Below the pieces are notes generated by a model. That model did no database searches. It was given only the letters and a program-made list of their open reading frames with translations, and had not been told where the DNA came from. 64,000 nucleotides of DNA, taken from assembly GCF_022803015.1 (NCBI RefSeq), contig NZ_JAFKON010000006.1, positions 1-64,000 of the forward strand. The letters are read 5' to 3'. Below, one piece after another: positions 35,997-44,870 of the stretch (its first letter is position 1; each line of letters begins with the position of its first letter). The stretch is from Arthrobacter humicola. Lineage in GTDB: Bacteria > Actinomycetota > Actinomycetes > Actinomycetales > Micrococcaceae. A program made the translations under genes and the position numbers.

Positions 35997-36701
35997 TCAG
36001 CCGGTTTCGAGGACAAAGAAGATAAAGGACAGGAATGCTGTCTTCTCACCGGTGAGGATGCGCGGCGGAAGGAGTTCGTGCGGCGTGTCTGGAGATGGCC
36101 CTGGTTCGCTCACGGTGGCGACGCGGTATCCCGCCGATGTGAAGGCGTTGATCATCGCGTGAAGTGGTCGGTGCCAGAAAGTCAGAACCGCAGGCTCGCC
36201 ATCGAACTCGTAATCCTCCGAGTACTGCCGGATGGCGAAGTAGTCCTCGGCTGGTTGGGTGATCACGCTGACCGTGGGGTGGTTGACCGACAAGATCAGA
36301 CGACCGCCCGGCTTCAGCACGCGCCGCAGTTCGGCAAGCGGCGCTGACCAGTCCTCCAGGTAGTGCAGGACCAAGGACGAGACAACGTCGTCGAAGGAGC
36401 CATCCGCGAAAGGGAGCGGCTTGCTGAGGTCGGCCAAGTAGAGATCCGCGGTTGCGCCCAGTCGCTGTCTTGCAAATTCGAGCATCGCAGGACTGGAATC
36501 GAAGCCGGTCATGATCGCGCCCTTCGCGCTCAGTGCCGCGGACAGGGGCCCGGAGCCGCACCCTGCATCCAGGACCCGGTGGCCGTCGACGTCGCCGGCG
36601 AGGCCAATCATCGCCGGCCGCTCGTAGTAGGCGTTGAGGAGGCTGGACTCGTTTTCCGCCGAGTAGCTCCCGGCAAAACTGTCATAATGGTCGGCTTTCA
36701 C
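35997..36701 (-). CDS. class I SAM-dependent methyltransferase (UbiE/type 11-like)
   Basis: A 234-residue methyltransferase. Motif I is VLDAGCGSGPLS at about 43-54, the acidic motif II is in GFDSSPAMLEFA, and motif III/IV is FADGSFDDVVSSLVLHYLEDW, followed by LRRVLKPGGRLIL. It starts at GTG after GAGCGAGGA. Substrate unknown. Neighbours (a decayed hydrolase and the island boundary) suggest an accessory region. Confidence 0.85.
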   Translation of the reverse strand: MKADHYDSFAGSYSAENESSLLNAYYERPAMIGLAGDVDGHRVLDAGCGSGPLSAALSAKGAIMTGFDSSPAMLEFARQRLGATADLYLADLSKPLPFADGSFDDVVSSLVLHYLEDWSAPLAELRRVLKPGGRLILSVNHPTVSVITQPAEDYFAIRQYSEDYEFDGEPAVLTFWHRPLHAMINAFTSAGYRVATVSEPGPSPDTPHELLPPRILTGEKTAFLSFIFFVLETG

Positions 36702-36917
36702 GGATCCTCGCTCTCGGGTAAACGCTCATGGTCAGTATGGTCGGCCCGATCCTAACAACCTGGCCGTAAAGCCCGTAAGCATCGCCCGTTGATAACAGAT
36801 TCGGTTTCGTTCGTTGGATCAACGCGGTTGGTCTGTTCTGATGGTCGAAATGATTACCGTGAGCCAGAACGCCTGCGTCGATAGTTTATTGTCGGCGGGT
36901 GCAGCAAGACTTAGAAC

Positions 36918-37509
36918 GTGAAGATTGTCCTGGTACCGCCTCTGCTCTGCTCTTCTCTTGCGAGAACGTCGGCGACATTGCTGTTCTCGGAACAAGCATG
37001 GGAGGGTACGTCGCCCTTGAAGTCATCCGACAAGCGCCAGATCGCGTCACCGCTCTCGCACTCGTAAGCACGTCCGCGCGAGCCGACTCCGCGGAGCAGC
37101 TCCAAGCGCGGGCGCGCCAGTCCGTGCGCGTTGAAGGCGGCCATTTCGACGCTGTTGTCGACGCCGCCTTCCCCGGCGTCGTCGCAGCAGACAACGAATC
37201 CGACGATGCACTCCTAGCCGCCTGGCGCGCCATGACCAGCCCAGTCGGTGCACAAGCCTTTCTCCGACAGCAGCAGGCAGTCGTGCAGCGCGCCGATCTC
37301 CGCTCGATTCTGCCGTCCAGCGCCTGCCCGACTGCGATCATCCACGGAGCCCAGGACCGCCTCATCCCTCTGAACGCTGCCGAAGAAATGCCAGAAGCGC
37401 TGCCCACGTCCCGGTTCACCGTCGTCGAGGGTGCCGGCCACTCCCTGTTCCACGAGCAGCCCGCCGCGCACGGGACGCCGTTAGCTCCTGGCTTGAGTCC
37501 GCCTCATAA
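36918..37509 (+). pseudogene. decayed alpha/beta hydrolase
   Basis: The N-terminus MKIVLVPPLLCSSLA reads from GTG 36918. The main body lies in another frame beginning around 36961 (NVGDIAVLGTSMGGYVALEV) and retains the nucleophile elbow, IIHGAQDRLIP (Asp) and GAGHSLF (His). Between them roughly 40 residues of a normal hydrolase are missing. A second shift near 37465-37475 moves the natural end ARDAVSSWLESAS, stop 37507-37509, out of frame. So there is one internal deletion with frameshift plus a one-base deletion. The catalytic Ser and Asp/His remain but the protein cannot be made whole. Confidence 0.75.
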
Positions 37510-37539
37510 CCAACCGTCCGTGAAGCCCTCACCCGCTCG

Positions 37540-37589
37540 CAAAAGCGATAGCCGCCAAGAACACGTGTTCTTAGCGGCTATCGCTTTTG
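37540..37589. terminator. strong hairpin, possibly the original ychF terminator
   Basis: CAAAAGCGATAGCCGC and AAGAACACGTGTTCTT form a nearly perfect inverted repeat with GCGGCTATCGCTTTTG, of about 24 bp with one C/T mismatch and a run of T at its end on either strand. It abuts the left copy of the ychF-end repeat. Confidence 0.8.
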
Positions 37590-37637
37590 GCCTCAAGCAG
37601 ATCAGAAACTAGACGTTGAAGCGGAACTCCACGACGT
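37589..37637. repeat. left direct repeat (att-like, ychF 3' end copy)
   Basis: 42 of 49 bases match 49231-49279, with the perfect core AACTAGACGTTGAAGCGGAA. On the minus strand it spells the ychF C-terminus VVEFRFNV and stop, plus the adjoining untranslated bases. Confidence 0.8.
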
Positions 37638-37904
37638 TCCGTAACGAATAAACGTCTCCGCCACCAGCGGTGCACGGTCGAGGACCTGTGGATTCAGGCC
37701 GCCGTTGGCAACCGCTGGCCCGCGATCTTTCCGCAACCCGCCCGCAGCATAGAACACAAGTCTGCTTTGAACTCCCTGCGCGGCCCTCGTCACACCGCTG
37801 CGCAGGTGGTCGGCCAGACGGGTGAACGACTCGGATGTGTTCGGGTGACCCAGCTGGCGCAGCTAGTCCGCGACAACGCCGGCATGCTCAGCGGCGCGGC
37901 GATC

Positions 37905-38360
37905 CTAGCTCGACGGCTTCCTTGGACGGGGCCTGGATGCGTCGGGCCACCACCAGCGATGTCGCGATCGGCGCTCAGCCCTGCGTTGGGCCTCGTCCAG
38001 ATAGTCCTCGCGCGCCGCATCAAAGACCTCGTGAGGAAGACTCAGCGTTGCACGGCTCAACTGGCGTCCTACCAGCAGATCGCTGATTGCCCCCGGGATC
38101 TCCCGCATCCCCCGAGCACCTTTCACGGACCGCCTGAGCTGCACGCCCTGCTCCGTGAGCCGCATCCCCCACGATGAGTCGACCTCAGCAAGGCCGGAAC
38201 CGACCAGGACCGCTATTGCCGTCTCTACCCGTTCCCGGGAAGGGACGTCGGCCTGCAGCATGTCCCACCCCGGCAGCAGCGCACGGAGCGACGAGGAGCG
38301 CCTCCCATCATGCAGCAGGGTCACGAGCGTTGCAGCGTCATCCATGTCTATGCGGTCCAC
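37905..38360 (-). CDS. hypothetical protein of the island (possible winged helix)
   Basis: A 151-residue protein from GTG 38360, chosen because TAGCCT lies 7 bases upstream. A longer frame reaches 38441. It starts DRIDMDDAATLVTLLHDGRRSSSLRALLPGW, then has a helix-turn-helix-looking stretch (SRERVETAIAVLVGSGLAEVD...MRLTEQGVQL) like a winged-helix regulator. The C-terminus is basic and Trp-rich (RRSRHRWWWPDASRPRPRKP). I do not recognise a family. It lies between two copies of the ychF-end repeat. Confidence 0.55.
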   Translation of the reverse strand: MDRIDMDDAATLVTLLHDGRRSSSLRALLPGWDMLQADVPSRERVETAIAVLVGSGLAEVDSSWGMRLTEQGVQLRRSVKGARGMREIPGAISDLLVGRQLSRATLSLPHEVFDAAREDYLDEAQRRAERRSRHRWWWPDASRPRPRKPSS

Positions 38361-38367
38361 GCCGTTC

Positions 38368-38373
38368 AGGCTA
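38368..38373 (-). promoter_or_regulatory. -10 element of a leaderless promoter (island gene)
   Basis: TAGCCT on the minus strand, 7 bases before GTG 38360. Confidence 0.4.
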
Positions 38374-38480
38374 GCGCACTCCGAGCCGCCACCGCCTCGG
38401 GAACAATCACCGTCTCGGAAGAACGTTAAGTTCCCCAACACTTCGGCCGAGGATTCCCGGGAGGTACCGGAGCTGACTCA

Positions 38481-38510
38481 GACGTTAAAGCGGAACTCCA
38501 CCACGTTCCG
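38481..38510. repeat. third ychF-end repeat copy
   Basis: 28 of 30 bases match 37612-37641. On the minus strand it also encodes RNVVEFRFNV and a stop (38478-38480). Confidence 0.75.
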
Positions 38511-38569
38511 TCGCAGAATAACCTCATCTCCAAGCGGCGGGGAGCCAGCGGGCAGCTGAGCTTGCTGCC

Positions 38570-39205
38570 TTAGCTGACTCTCCCTCCAGGGGTGCGGGCC
38601 CGCAGGGTCGTCCTGTGTCGGTTGGATGCACGGGCAGACTGGACGATCACGACGGTGGCCGCGGCCACAACTCCTACGAACGCCAGGCCCGCAGCGATTC
38701 TCGTCGCCCGCCGGGACATGGTGGCCGGGTTGACAGGCTCGGGGGCACCCGCGGGAGCTTCGATGACGGGCACGTCCCAATCGTTCCCGGAGGGGAAGAT
38801 TCCGGGCGGAAGCTCTTCCGCCCGAAGGTCGCGGCGGGCCGCGAGGCGGTTCCGGACTTCCTGATTCGGAGCGGGCACGACGGCGTCTGCTGCGATCGCA
38901 GTGGGGAAATCAAGGAGGTAGGGCTCACCATAGAACGCTGAAGAGGCGACGGATTCTAACCACGTGGCCGGCGGTTCCGCAACGCCGCGCGCGGCGAAGG
39001 CGGACCGCAGGCTTTCTAGGATCTCGGCGAGGCTTTTGCCTTCGGAGTCCTTGCTGGCCTCGAAAATAGCAAGTTGAAGCTGCAGCTTCACATCCGCAGC
39101 AGGGTCCTTAACGGTGGGGTCCTGCCAGGTGGGGTCCTGCCCGGTAGGGTCCACGGTGAGTGGCTCAGCATTCACGGCGCCGGCCTTGCTTGGGTCAGTG
39201 TTCAT
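38570..39205 (-). CDS. hypothetical single-pass membrane protein
   Basis: A 211-residue protein I cannot assign. The N-terminus has a DPTxQ repeat encoded by 15-bp repeats. A helical middle domain follows (LQLQLAIFEASKDSEGKSLAEILESLRSAFAARG), then a linker and one transmembrane helix at about 173-191 (RIAAGLAFVGVVAAATVVIV) with a basic tail. A GGAAGG Shine-Dalgarno precedes ATG 39205. It is divergent from fdhA. Its position suggests it belongs to the island but not necessarily to formate metabolism. Confidence 0.65.
   Translation of the reverse strand: MNTDPSKAGAVNAEPLTVDPTGQDPTWQDPTVKDPAADVKLQLQLAIFEASKDSEGKSLAEILESLRSAFAARGVAEPPATWLESVASSAFYGEPYLLDFPTAIAADAVVPAPNQEVRNRLAARRDLRAEELPPGIFPSGNDWDVPVIEAPAGAPEPVNPATMSRRATRIAAGLAFVGVVAAATVVIVQSARASNRHRTTLRARTPGGRVS
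39102..39161 (-). repeat. four 15-bp repeats in the hypothetical membrane gene
   Basis: Units begin GGGTCC and encode the DPTGQ/DPTWQ/DPTVK series. Confidence 0.75.
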
Positions 39206-39454
39206 GGGCTTCCTTCCATCGTGGTTTCCCGTCCCTGGTCCCGGGTGACAGCTACCAGAAATTCTAAAGCGGTGTGGCGCTCAGCGTTATCCGCAGTCGC
39301 ACTCGTTGCGTCCTCCGAGCGGCATTCTCTGTCTGCATTCCCAATAATCGACATAACAAACGGGAAGAAGCTGGCAGGGGGTCTGTTGCGGAAACCATGA
39401 CACTCGTTCCTCCACAGTCAGTACCCGCCCCTGTTCCCCGGGGCCCTGATTGGG

Positions 39455-39460
39455 TAGGCT
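39455..39460 (+). promoter_or_regulatory. -10 element of a leaderless promoter (fdhA)
   Basis: TAGGCT followed by CCTTTC and ATG 39467; no Shine-Dalgarno. Confidence 0.5.
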
Positions 39461-39466
39461 CCTTTC

Positions 39467-42400
39467 ATGGCACGACGCAGTTTTCTTCAGTGGCCGGTTG
39501 TCCGGCAGTTGAGTACGGGCGACCTCTTGGGCCGCGGTCCGGCGGTGACATCCCCGCAGACCAGGGCCATTACTCCACGGACGGTCACCGCTGACCGCGT
39601 GGTGCAGAGCGTGTGCCCGTATTGCGCCGTGGGCTGCGGACAGCTGGTCTACGTCAAGGACGAAAAGGTCGTTCAAATCGAGGGCGATCCGGATTCGCCA
39701 ATATCCCGCGGCCGCTTGTGCCCCAAGGGCTCTGCCAGTGAACAGTTGGTCAACTCGCCAGGCCGTCAAACCGGTGTGCTTTACCGTGCGCCGCGCTCCA
39801 CCCAGTGGCAGCACCTGGACCTGGTCACCGCCGTCGACATGGTGGCGGACCGCTTCATCGAGACCCGCCGCAGGACGTGGCAGCAAGAAGACGAGGAAGG
39901 CAGGCTGCTTCGCCGCACGATGGGGATTGCTTCGCTGGGCGGGGCAACACTCGATAACGAAGAGAACTACCTGATCAAGAAACTCTTCACGGCTGCCGGT
40001 GCGGTACAGATCGAGAACCAAGCCCGCATTTGACACTCCTCCACGGTTCCCAGTTTGGGAGCCTCGTTTGGGCGCGGTGGTGCGACGCAATCACTGCAAG
40101 ACATGGCCAATGCCGACTGCATCGTCATTCAGGGCTCCAACATGGCCGAATGCCACCCGGTGGGATACCAGTGGGTTGCGGAGGCTAAGGCACGCGGAGC
40201 TAAGGTCATCCACGTCGATCCCCGCTTCACGCGTACCTCCGCCGTCGCGGACAAGCACATTCCGATCCGGGCCGGCTCTGACGTCGTCCTTCTGGGCGCC
40301 CTGATTAACTACGTCATCACCAATGACCTCTGGTTCAAGGAGTACGTCGGCGCGTACACCAATGCGGCGACGCTGGTGCATGCGGACTACCGCGATGCCG
40401 AGGACCTGGGCGGCCTGTTCTCCGGTTTCGATCGGGAAAAAAGGGCGTACGACACGTCGTCCTGGGCGTACGCGGAACAAGGTGAGGGCGCGATTCATGA
40501 GCCCGGGCCCAGCCGCGAACACGGCGCCGAAGCGTCCGCCCGTGCTGCCGCCGACACCTTCGGCAGTGGCGGGCCGCCGCTGGAGCATGCCGAAGTTCAG
40601 CGGGACGACACCCTGCAAGACCCCCGGACGGTCTTCCAGATCGTCAAGCGGCATTATGCCCGGTACACCCCGGAGATGGTCCGGGACATGTGCGGCATCA
40701 AAGTGGCGGATTTCGAGTATCTTGCCCGCAGCATCACGGAAAACTCGGGACGCGACCGGACTACCTGCTTTGCCTACGCGGTGGGTTGGACTCAGCACTC
40801 CTTGGGAGCGCAGTTCATCCGGGCCGCGGCGATCCTTCAGCTATTGCTGGGAAACGTGGGGCGCCCCGGCGGCGGGATCATGGCCCTTCGCGGCCATGCC
40901 AGCATCCAGGGGTCCACCGACATCCCCACATTGTTCAACCTGCTACCCGGCTACCTGCCGATGCCCAGTGCCGGCCGCCACGACAGCCTCAGCGAATATC
41001 TGGCAGCCGTCGGGTCAAAACAGCAAAAGGGCTTTTGGGCCGACGCCGACGCCTACACCGTCAGCCTGCTGAAGGCCTGGTGGGGTGAAGCCGCGACCGC
41101 GGACAACGACTGGGCCTATGATTACCTTCCGCGGCTGACGGGGGCGCACGGCACATATGAGACCACTATGAGCATGCTCAAGGACGAGGTGGAGGGCTAC
41201 TTCATCCTTGGACAGAACCCCGCAGTGGGCTCGGCCAACGGCCGGCTGCAACGGCTTGGCATGTCCCATCTGAAGTGGCTGGTGGTGCGTGACCTGAACA
41301 TGATCGAGTCGGCCACCTGGTGGAAGGACGGCCCGGAGATCGAATCCGGCGAACTGCGCACCGAGGACATCGAGACCGAAGTCTTCTTCCTGCCCGCAGC
41401 CACCCATGTGGAGAAAGCCGGCTCGTTCACGCAGACCCAGCGTCTGCTGCAGTGGCGGCACCAGGCGGTGGCACCGCCCGGGGAGTGCCAGAGCGAACTG
41501 CAGTTCTTCTTCGAGCTAGGCCAACGGATCCGGGCGAAGCTGGCTGGCTCCGAGGACGAGCGGGACCGTCCGCTGCTCGACCTGACCTGGGACTATCCCA
41601 CGGATGAGCACGGCGATCCGGATGCCGAGGCTGTGCTTGCGGAGATCAACGGCCGCCAACTGGCTGGACCGGACGCCGGTAAGCCCCTCTCCGCCTACAC
41701 CGAACTTCGCGCCGACGGTTCCACGGCCGCTGGCTGTTGGATCTACACCGGTGTTTACGCTGGTGGCTCCAACCACGCTGCCAACCGTAAGCCTGGTCAG
41801 GAACAAGGGCCCGTGGCTTCGGAATGGGGCTGGGCATGGCCGGCCAACCGCCGGGTCCTCTACAACCGTGCGTCCGCGGATCCCGCCGGTAAGCCGTGGA
41901 GCGAGCGGAAGAAATACATCTGGTGGGACCAGGAGCAAGGAAAGTGGGTCGGCGACGACGTTCCCGATTTCCCGGTGGACCGGGCTCCGGGAAGCCAGCC
42001 CGACCCGGCCCTCGGCGGCCCTGCAGCCCTTAGCGGAGATGACCCCTTCATCATGCAGGCCGACGGCAAGGGCTGGCTGTTCGCCCCGAAGGGCCTTGTG
42101 GATGGGCCCCTTCCCACCCACTACGAGGCTCAGGAATCCCCCGTGGCCAACGCGCTCTACCCGCAGCAGCAGAGTCCGGCGCGGTTGGTGTTCCCGCACG
42201 CGGGCAACTTCAGTGCGCCAAGTGCCGGTACTCCCGGCGCCGACGTGTACCCGTACGTCTTCACCACGTACCGGCTTACTGAGCATCACACCGCCGGCGG
42301 GATGAGCCGCTGGCTTCCTTACTTGTCCGAATTGCAGCCGGAGATGTTCTGTGAGGTTTCGCCTGAACTGGCTGCCGAGCGGGGGCTTGAGCCCTACGGG

Positions 42401-42754
42401 TGGGCCACCATTATTTCGCCCCGCTCGGCCATAGAGGCGAAGGTGCTCATCACTGACCGGCTGAAACCCCTGGCCGTGGGCGGTCACACCGTGCACCAGA
42501 TCGGGCTGCCCTACCACTGGGGCGTGGGCAGTAACGCCGTCGTCAGTGGCGACGCCGCCAATGACCTGCTTGGCGTGACGCTGGACCCCAACGTCCAGAT
42601 CCAGGAGTCCAAGGTCGCCTCCTGCGATATCCGCCCGGGCCGCCGGCCGCGCGGGCAGGAACTGCGGGCAATGGTCGCCGCCTATCAGGCGCGGGCGGGA
42701 CTGACCGCCGAGACCGGCAACCGCGCCATTACCAATCCGATGTTGGAGGACTAG
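39467..42754 (+). CDS. fdhA: formate dehydrogenase catalytic subunit, selenoprotein (TGA 40031-40033 = Sec)
   Basis: Molybdopterin oxidoreductase of 1095 residues that oxidises formate to CO2. The frame stays open through TGA at 40031, decoded as selenocysteine 189: the context NQARI-U-HSSTV aligns with NQARV-U-H around the active-site Sec of E. coli FdnG, and the reading continues in phase for 2.7 kb. Cys50, 53, 57 and 85 bind a [4Fe-4S] cluster (CPYCAVGC...LCPKG). A molybdopterin-binding domain follows, with a C-terminal dinucleotide-binding part (MSRWLPYLSELQPEMFCEVS, HWGVGSNAVVSGDAANDLLGVTLDPN). No twin-arginine signal is evident, so it may face the cytoplasm. fdhB starts immediately after the stop. 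Confidence 0.92.
40031..40063 (+). promoter_or_regulatory. Sec codon and SECIS-like hairpin in fdhA
   Basis: TGA at 40031-40033 is followed 11 bases later by a hairpin: GGTTCCC (40045-40051), loop AGTTT, GGGAGCC (40057-40063), 7 bp with one G-T pair. The distance and GU-containing loop fit a bacterial SECIS that recruits SelB. Confidence 0.65.
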
Positions 42755-43765
42755 ATGGGCCAGCTGTCCGGACCGACCGACCCCACCGCCGATGCCCACT
42801 GGGAGCACAGCCATCCGCGGAAGGGCTTTTTCACCGACACCTCGATCTGCATCGGGTGCAAGGCCTGCGAGGTTGCCTGCAAGGAGTGGAACCATAACCC
42901 GCAGGACGGCAATCTGGAGCTGCTCGGGTCGTCCTACGACAACACCGGGGCGCTGGGCGCCAGCACTTGGCGTCATGTGGCGTTCATCGAGCAAGGTCAG
43001 GACCGCATTGTGGAGGCGCGGGAATCAGGCCGCGCCCTGGTGAGCCTGGGCATGCCGCGTATTGGTCCGCCGGCCACGGCATCGCCAGCTGCGACGGACC
43101 TGGCCGAGGCCGACACCACGCCCCCGGACACGGCAGACTTCAGGTGGTTGATGTCCTCCGACGTTTGCAAGCACTGCACGCACGCCGGGTGCCTCGATGT
43201 GTGCCCGACCGGAGCGCTTTTCCGCACCGAATTCGGCACCGTGGTGGTACAGGATGACGTCTGCAACGGCTGTGGAACCTGCGTCGCCGGATGTCCTTTC
43301 GGCGTCATCGAGCGCCGCGCCGATGGCTCGGTCAAGGTGGCCACCAGCAGGAACGACCAGCACGCCAAGCATCCCGCCGTCCCCAATGCGGGCATCGCTC
43401 AGAAGTGCACGCTGTGCTACGACCGGCTTGTCGCGGATGAGACCCCCGCGTGCGCCAAAGCGTGCCCTACGACGTCTATCAAGTTCGGCGACCATGACGA
43501 CATGGTGGAGACGGCCAGGGAACGCGTTTCCAGCCTGCACGCGCAAGGTCTGACGGAGGCAAGGCTCTACGGTGCGAACGAAAACGACGGCGTCGGGGGA
43601 ACCGGATCAGTCTTCCTGCTCCTCGACGAACCCGAGGTCTACGGACTTCCGCCGGACCCACGGGTACCCACGGCCGACCTTCCGCAGATGTACCGAAGGG
43701 CCGGCATGGCAGTAGCGGGCATGGCCGCGGCAGTTGCAGTGGCATTCCTGGGAGGGCGTGCATGA
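42755..43765 (+). CDS. fdhB: formate dehydrogenase iron-sulfur subunit
   Basis: Electron-transfer subunit of 336 residues carrying four [4Fe-4S] cluster motifs, spread over the first 240 residues: CIGCKACEVACKEW, CKHCTHAGCLDVCP, CNGCGTCVAGCPFG and a final CTLCYDRL...CAKACP. The C-terminus has a hydrophobic helix (MAVAGMAAAVAVAFLGG) that likely anchors it at the membrane. It begins directly after the fdhA stop and overlaps fdhC by 4 bases, so the three are tightly coupled. Electrons pass from FdhA to the quinone-linked FdhC. Confidence 0.92.
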   Translation: MGQLSGPTDPTADAHWEHSHPRKGFFTDTSICIGCKACEVACKEWNHNPQDGNLELLGSSYDNTGALGASTWRHVAFIEQGQDRIVEARESGRALVSLGMPRIGPPATASPAATDLAEADTTPPDTADFRWLMSSDVCKHCTHAGCLDVCPTGALFRTEFGTVVVQDDVCNGCGTCVAGCPFGVIERRADGSVKVATSRNDQHAKHPAVPNAGIAQKCTLCYDRLVADETPACAKACPTTSIKFGDHDDMVETARERVSSLHAQGLTEARLYGANENDGVGGTGSVFLLLDEPEVYGLPPDPRVPTADLPQMYRRAGMAVAGMAAAVAVAFLGGRA

Positions 43766-44853
43766 CCCTCTCAGAGTTCGACAGCTTCCGGCCATCGGAA
43801 CCCGCCCGCCGTCGCCGGCGGGAGGGCAAACGAGGACCGGGCCGCCGCCCGGCCAATGGCGACGGCTCCCGGGAAATGCCCATGGTTCCCGAGCCGGAAT
43901 TCAGCTCGTATTACGGCCGTCCGGTTGTAAAGCCGGCACCCTGGGGTAATGATGTGGCCGCGTACCTGTTCCTGGGCGGCGTTGCCGCCGGCTCGGCTTT
44001 GCTCGGACTCGGCGGCCAGTTGAGCGGGCGGCCGACGCTGCGCCGTAACGCGCGTTTGAGCGCTTTGGCAGCGGTAAGTGCCGGGGCTGTTGCGCTTGTG
44101 AAGGACCTCGGCAGGCCGGAGCGCTTTCTGCATATGCTGCGGACCTTCAAGGTCACTTCGCCGATGAGTGTGGGCTCGTGGATCCTCAGCGCCTTCAGCG
44201 CAGGTGCGGGGGTCTCGGCGGTTGCGGAGATCGACCGGATGAGCGGATCCCGGCTTCCGCTGGGCCCGTTGCGGAGCGTGCTGCGGGCTGTCGAGGGACC
44301 GGCCGGCTTCGAGGCCGCCGTCTTTGCCGGACCTCTGGCGGCTTACACGGCAGTGCTGCTCGGAGACACCGCCACACCGACGTGGAACGCTGCCCACGAG
44401 GAACTGCCGTTCGTCTTCGTAAGTTCGGCAGCCCTCGCTTCTGCCGGGCTCGCCATGGTCACCACGCCGGTGCGCGAAACGGGGCCGGCCCGGAAGCTCG
44501 CCGTGCTCGGCGTCTTAGGTGAGGTGGTTGCCATGAAAGTCATGAAACAACGGATGGACCCGGTGGCGGCGGAACCCCTACACCAGGGCAAGGCGGGCGC
44601 CATGCTGAAATGGAGCGAGCGTTTGGCGGTCGCCGGCGGGCTGGGAACACTGCTGGGCGGCCGACACCGCGGAGCGGCTGCGGCCTCCGGACTCGCGTTG
44701 CTGACCGCGTCCGCCCTGACGCGTTTTGGTGTATTTGAGGCGGGCCTCGCCTCGGCCAGAGATCCGCGGTACACCATCGAACCGCAGAAGACGCGGCTCG
44801 CCGCCCGCCGTGCGGCCGGAATCACCGACGACGCGATCACCACCGGCGGCTGA
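43762..44853 (+). CDS. NrfD-like membrane subunit of formate dehydrogenase
   Basis: A 363-residue membrane protein. After a basic 60-residue N-tail, about eight hydrophobic helices follow; the first (DVAAYLFLGGVAAGSALLGL) and the KDLGRPERFLHMLRTFKVTSPMSVGSW block are typical of the NrfD/polysulfide-reductase family, which exchanges electrons with quinones without heme. It replaces the cytochrome-b gamma subunit of E. coli Fdh-N. It overlaps fdhB by ATGA and ends 17 bases before the convergent selD stop. Confidence 0.85.
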   Translation: MTLSEFDSFRPSEPARRRRREGKRGPGRRPANGDGSREMPMVPEPEFSSYYGRPVVKPAPWGNDVAAYLFLGGVAAGSALLGLGGQLSGRPTLRRNARLSALAAVSAGAVALVKDLGRPERFLHMLRTFKVTSPMSVGSWILSAFSAGAGVSAVAEIDRMSGSRLPLGPLRSVLRAVEGPAGFEAAVFAGPLAAYTAVLLGDTATPTWNAAHEELPFVFVSSAALASAGLAMVTTPVRETGPARKLAVLGVLGEVVAMKVMKQRMDPVAAEPLHQGKAGAMLKWSERLAVAGGLGTLLGGRHRGAAAASGLALLTASALTRFGVFEAGLASARDPRYTIEPQKTRLAARRAAGITDDAITTGG

Positions 44854-44870
44854 AGACGAATGGCCGGGTT

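Larger units (their letters stand above)
37510..37904. other. left boundary zone of the fdh-sel island
   Basis: A 395-base stretch without a gene. It holds a strong hairpin (37540-37589), the left direct repeat (37589-37637), and about 270 bases of uncharacterised sequence with no supported frame. Confidence 0.65.

Noticed and set aside
37540..37589. Terminal inverted repeats of an insertion sequence
   Set aside because: The two arms are separated by only a few bases, so there is no room for an element; a terminator explains it better.
37602..37793. Small minus-strand gene ending at the left repeat
   Set aside because: Neither the frame ending VVEFRFNV nor the overlapping one has a start signal or any recognisable domain; the segment is better explained as a repeat.
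40031..40033. Nonsense mutation or frameshift splitting fdhA
   Set aside because: The TGA is in phase, sits at the known Sec position, has a hairpin after it, and a full sel gene set is adjacent.
41516..42994. Long minus-strand reading frame opposite fdhA
   Set aside because: It is a high-GC shadow of fdhA codons with no recognisable domain or start signal; similar shadows oppose most genes here.
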